From contig NZ_SZWE01000001.1 in the NCBI RefSeq assembly GCF_009669325.1, forward strand, positions 124,402 through 188,401: a DNA stretch of 64,000 nucleotides, written 5' to 3'. The position numbers and the translations under genes were made by a program. How positions within the stretch are numbered: position 1 is the first letter of the stretch; every line of letters starts with the position of its first letter. Shown here one piece after another: positions 63,928 through 64,000 of the stretch. The notes under the pieces were generated by a model. It saw only the letters and a list, made by a program, of their open reading frames with translations. It made no database searches and had not been told where the DNA came from. This DNA is from Roseovarius bejariae (GTDB taxonomy: Bacteria; Pseudomonadota; Alphaproteobacteria; Rhodobacterales; Rhodobacteraceae).

Positions 63928-64000
63928 GCCCGCAGGCCGTCGTCCTGTCATGTGACGGCCCGCGCCACCTGCTGAATGCCCGATCACATGGGCCGGATAC

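Overview
The window is GC-rich, densely packed DNA from an alphaproteobacterium, most likely a marine Rhodobacteraceae (Roseobacter-group) chromosome. Family-level support comes from a ChpT phosphotransferase, an L21 ribosomal protein with a long Lys/Ala-rich C-terminal extension, an olsBA ornithine-lipid pair, a Cys-poor DksA, a double-length dCTP deaminase, and the block DUF177-rpmF-plsX-fabH-ihfA-merR. Almost all genes are housekeeping or metabolic. I saw no phage, insertion sequence, CRISPR array or plasmid functions. Many neighbours overlap by ATGA or GTGA.

Layout. 1-2.8 kb: a truncated ABC ATPase, a sodium/solute symporter and an SDR. 2.9-6.4 kb: a Hint-domain protein, prfC and a ThiE-like protein, followed by a cluster of CGTACG palindromes. 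6.4-10.3 kb: olsB-olsA, a DUF3553 protein, chpT and proA. 10.3-16.6 kb: proB, obgE, GNAT, LysE-type exporter, rpmA, rplU and two tandem DUF2059 proteins. 16.6-21.7 kb: tRNA-Ser(CGA), glcB-glcG, and convergent allE with an unknown membrane protein. 21.8-27.2 kb: iorA-iorB molybdoenzyme, AbrB-family protein, SDR and an ion channel. 27.3-30.5 kb: an ABC-F ATPase flanked by 11-bp-period repeat arrays, a second OlsB-like acyltransferase and bamE. 30.6-36.3 kb: DUF177, rpmF, plsX, fabH, ihfA, a MerR regulator, tRNA-Pro(GGG) and dcd. 36.3-42.4 kb: a 46-residue ORF, scpB, scpA, nagZ, a SPOR protein, argS and a degenerate Rossmann protein. 42.5-48.5 kb: an NhaP-type antiporter, dgt, erpA, a small acidic protein, and a three-gene cassette (DMT exporter, unknown 360-residue protein, 72-residue repeat peptide). 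48.6-55.7 kb: a DnaA-box-rich non-coding stretch, xthA, FAD monooxygenase, dksA, a MoxR/DUF2927/VWA cassette and small ORFs. 55.8-64 kb: a PLP enzyme, a racemase-family protein and anmK, then tyrS, the arsR-arsC-acr3-arsH arsenic operon and a sulfotransferase-like protein.

Genes that work together. plsX and fabH start phospholipid and fatty-acid synthesis. olsB and olsA make phosphorus-free ornithine lipids. proB and proA make proline. nagZ and anmK both serve peptidoglycan recycling. scpA and scpB form the SMC-kleisin complex. glcB removes glyoxylate, to which the allE ureide pathway can contribute. The ars genes form a complete arsenate-reduction and arsenite-export unit.

The most novel-looking item is the minus-strand cassette at 48521-46272: a 72-residue peptide ending in its third copy of a VE-x-x-TTSL repeat, then an attenuator-like hairpin, an unknown 360-residue protein and a DMT-type exporter. 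This layout resembles a modified-peptide or secreted-signal system. The next most notable items are two inverted arrays of a 7-bp motif at exact 11-bp spacing around the ABC-F gene, and four DnaA-box-like 9-mers in the only gene-free stretch above 300 bp (48522-48855).
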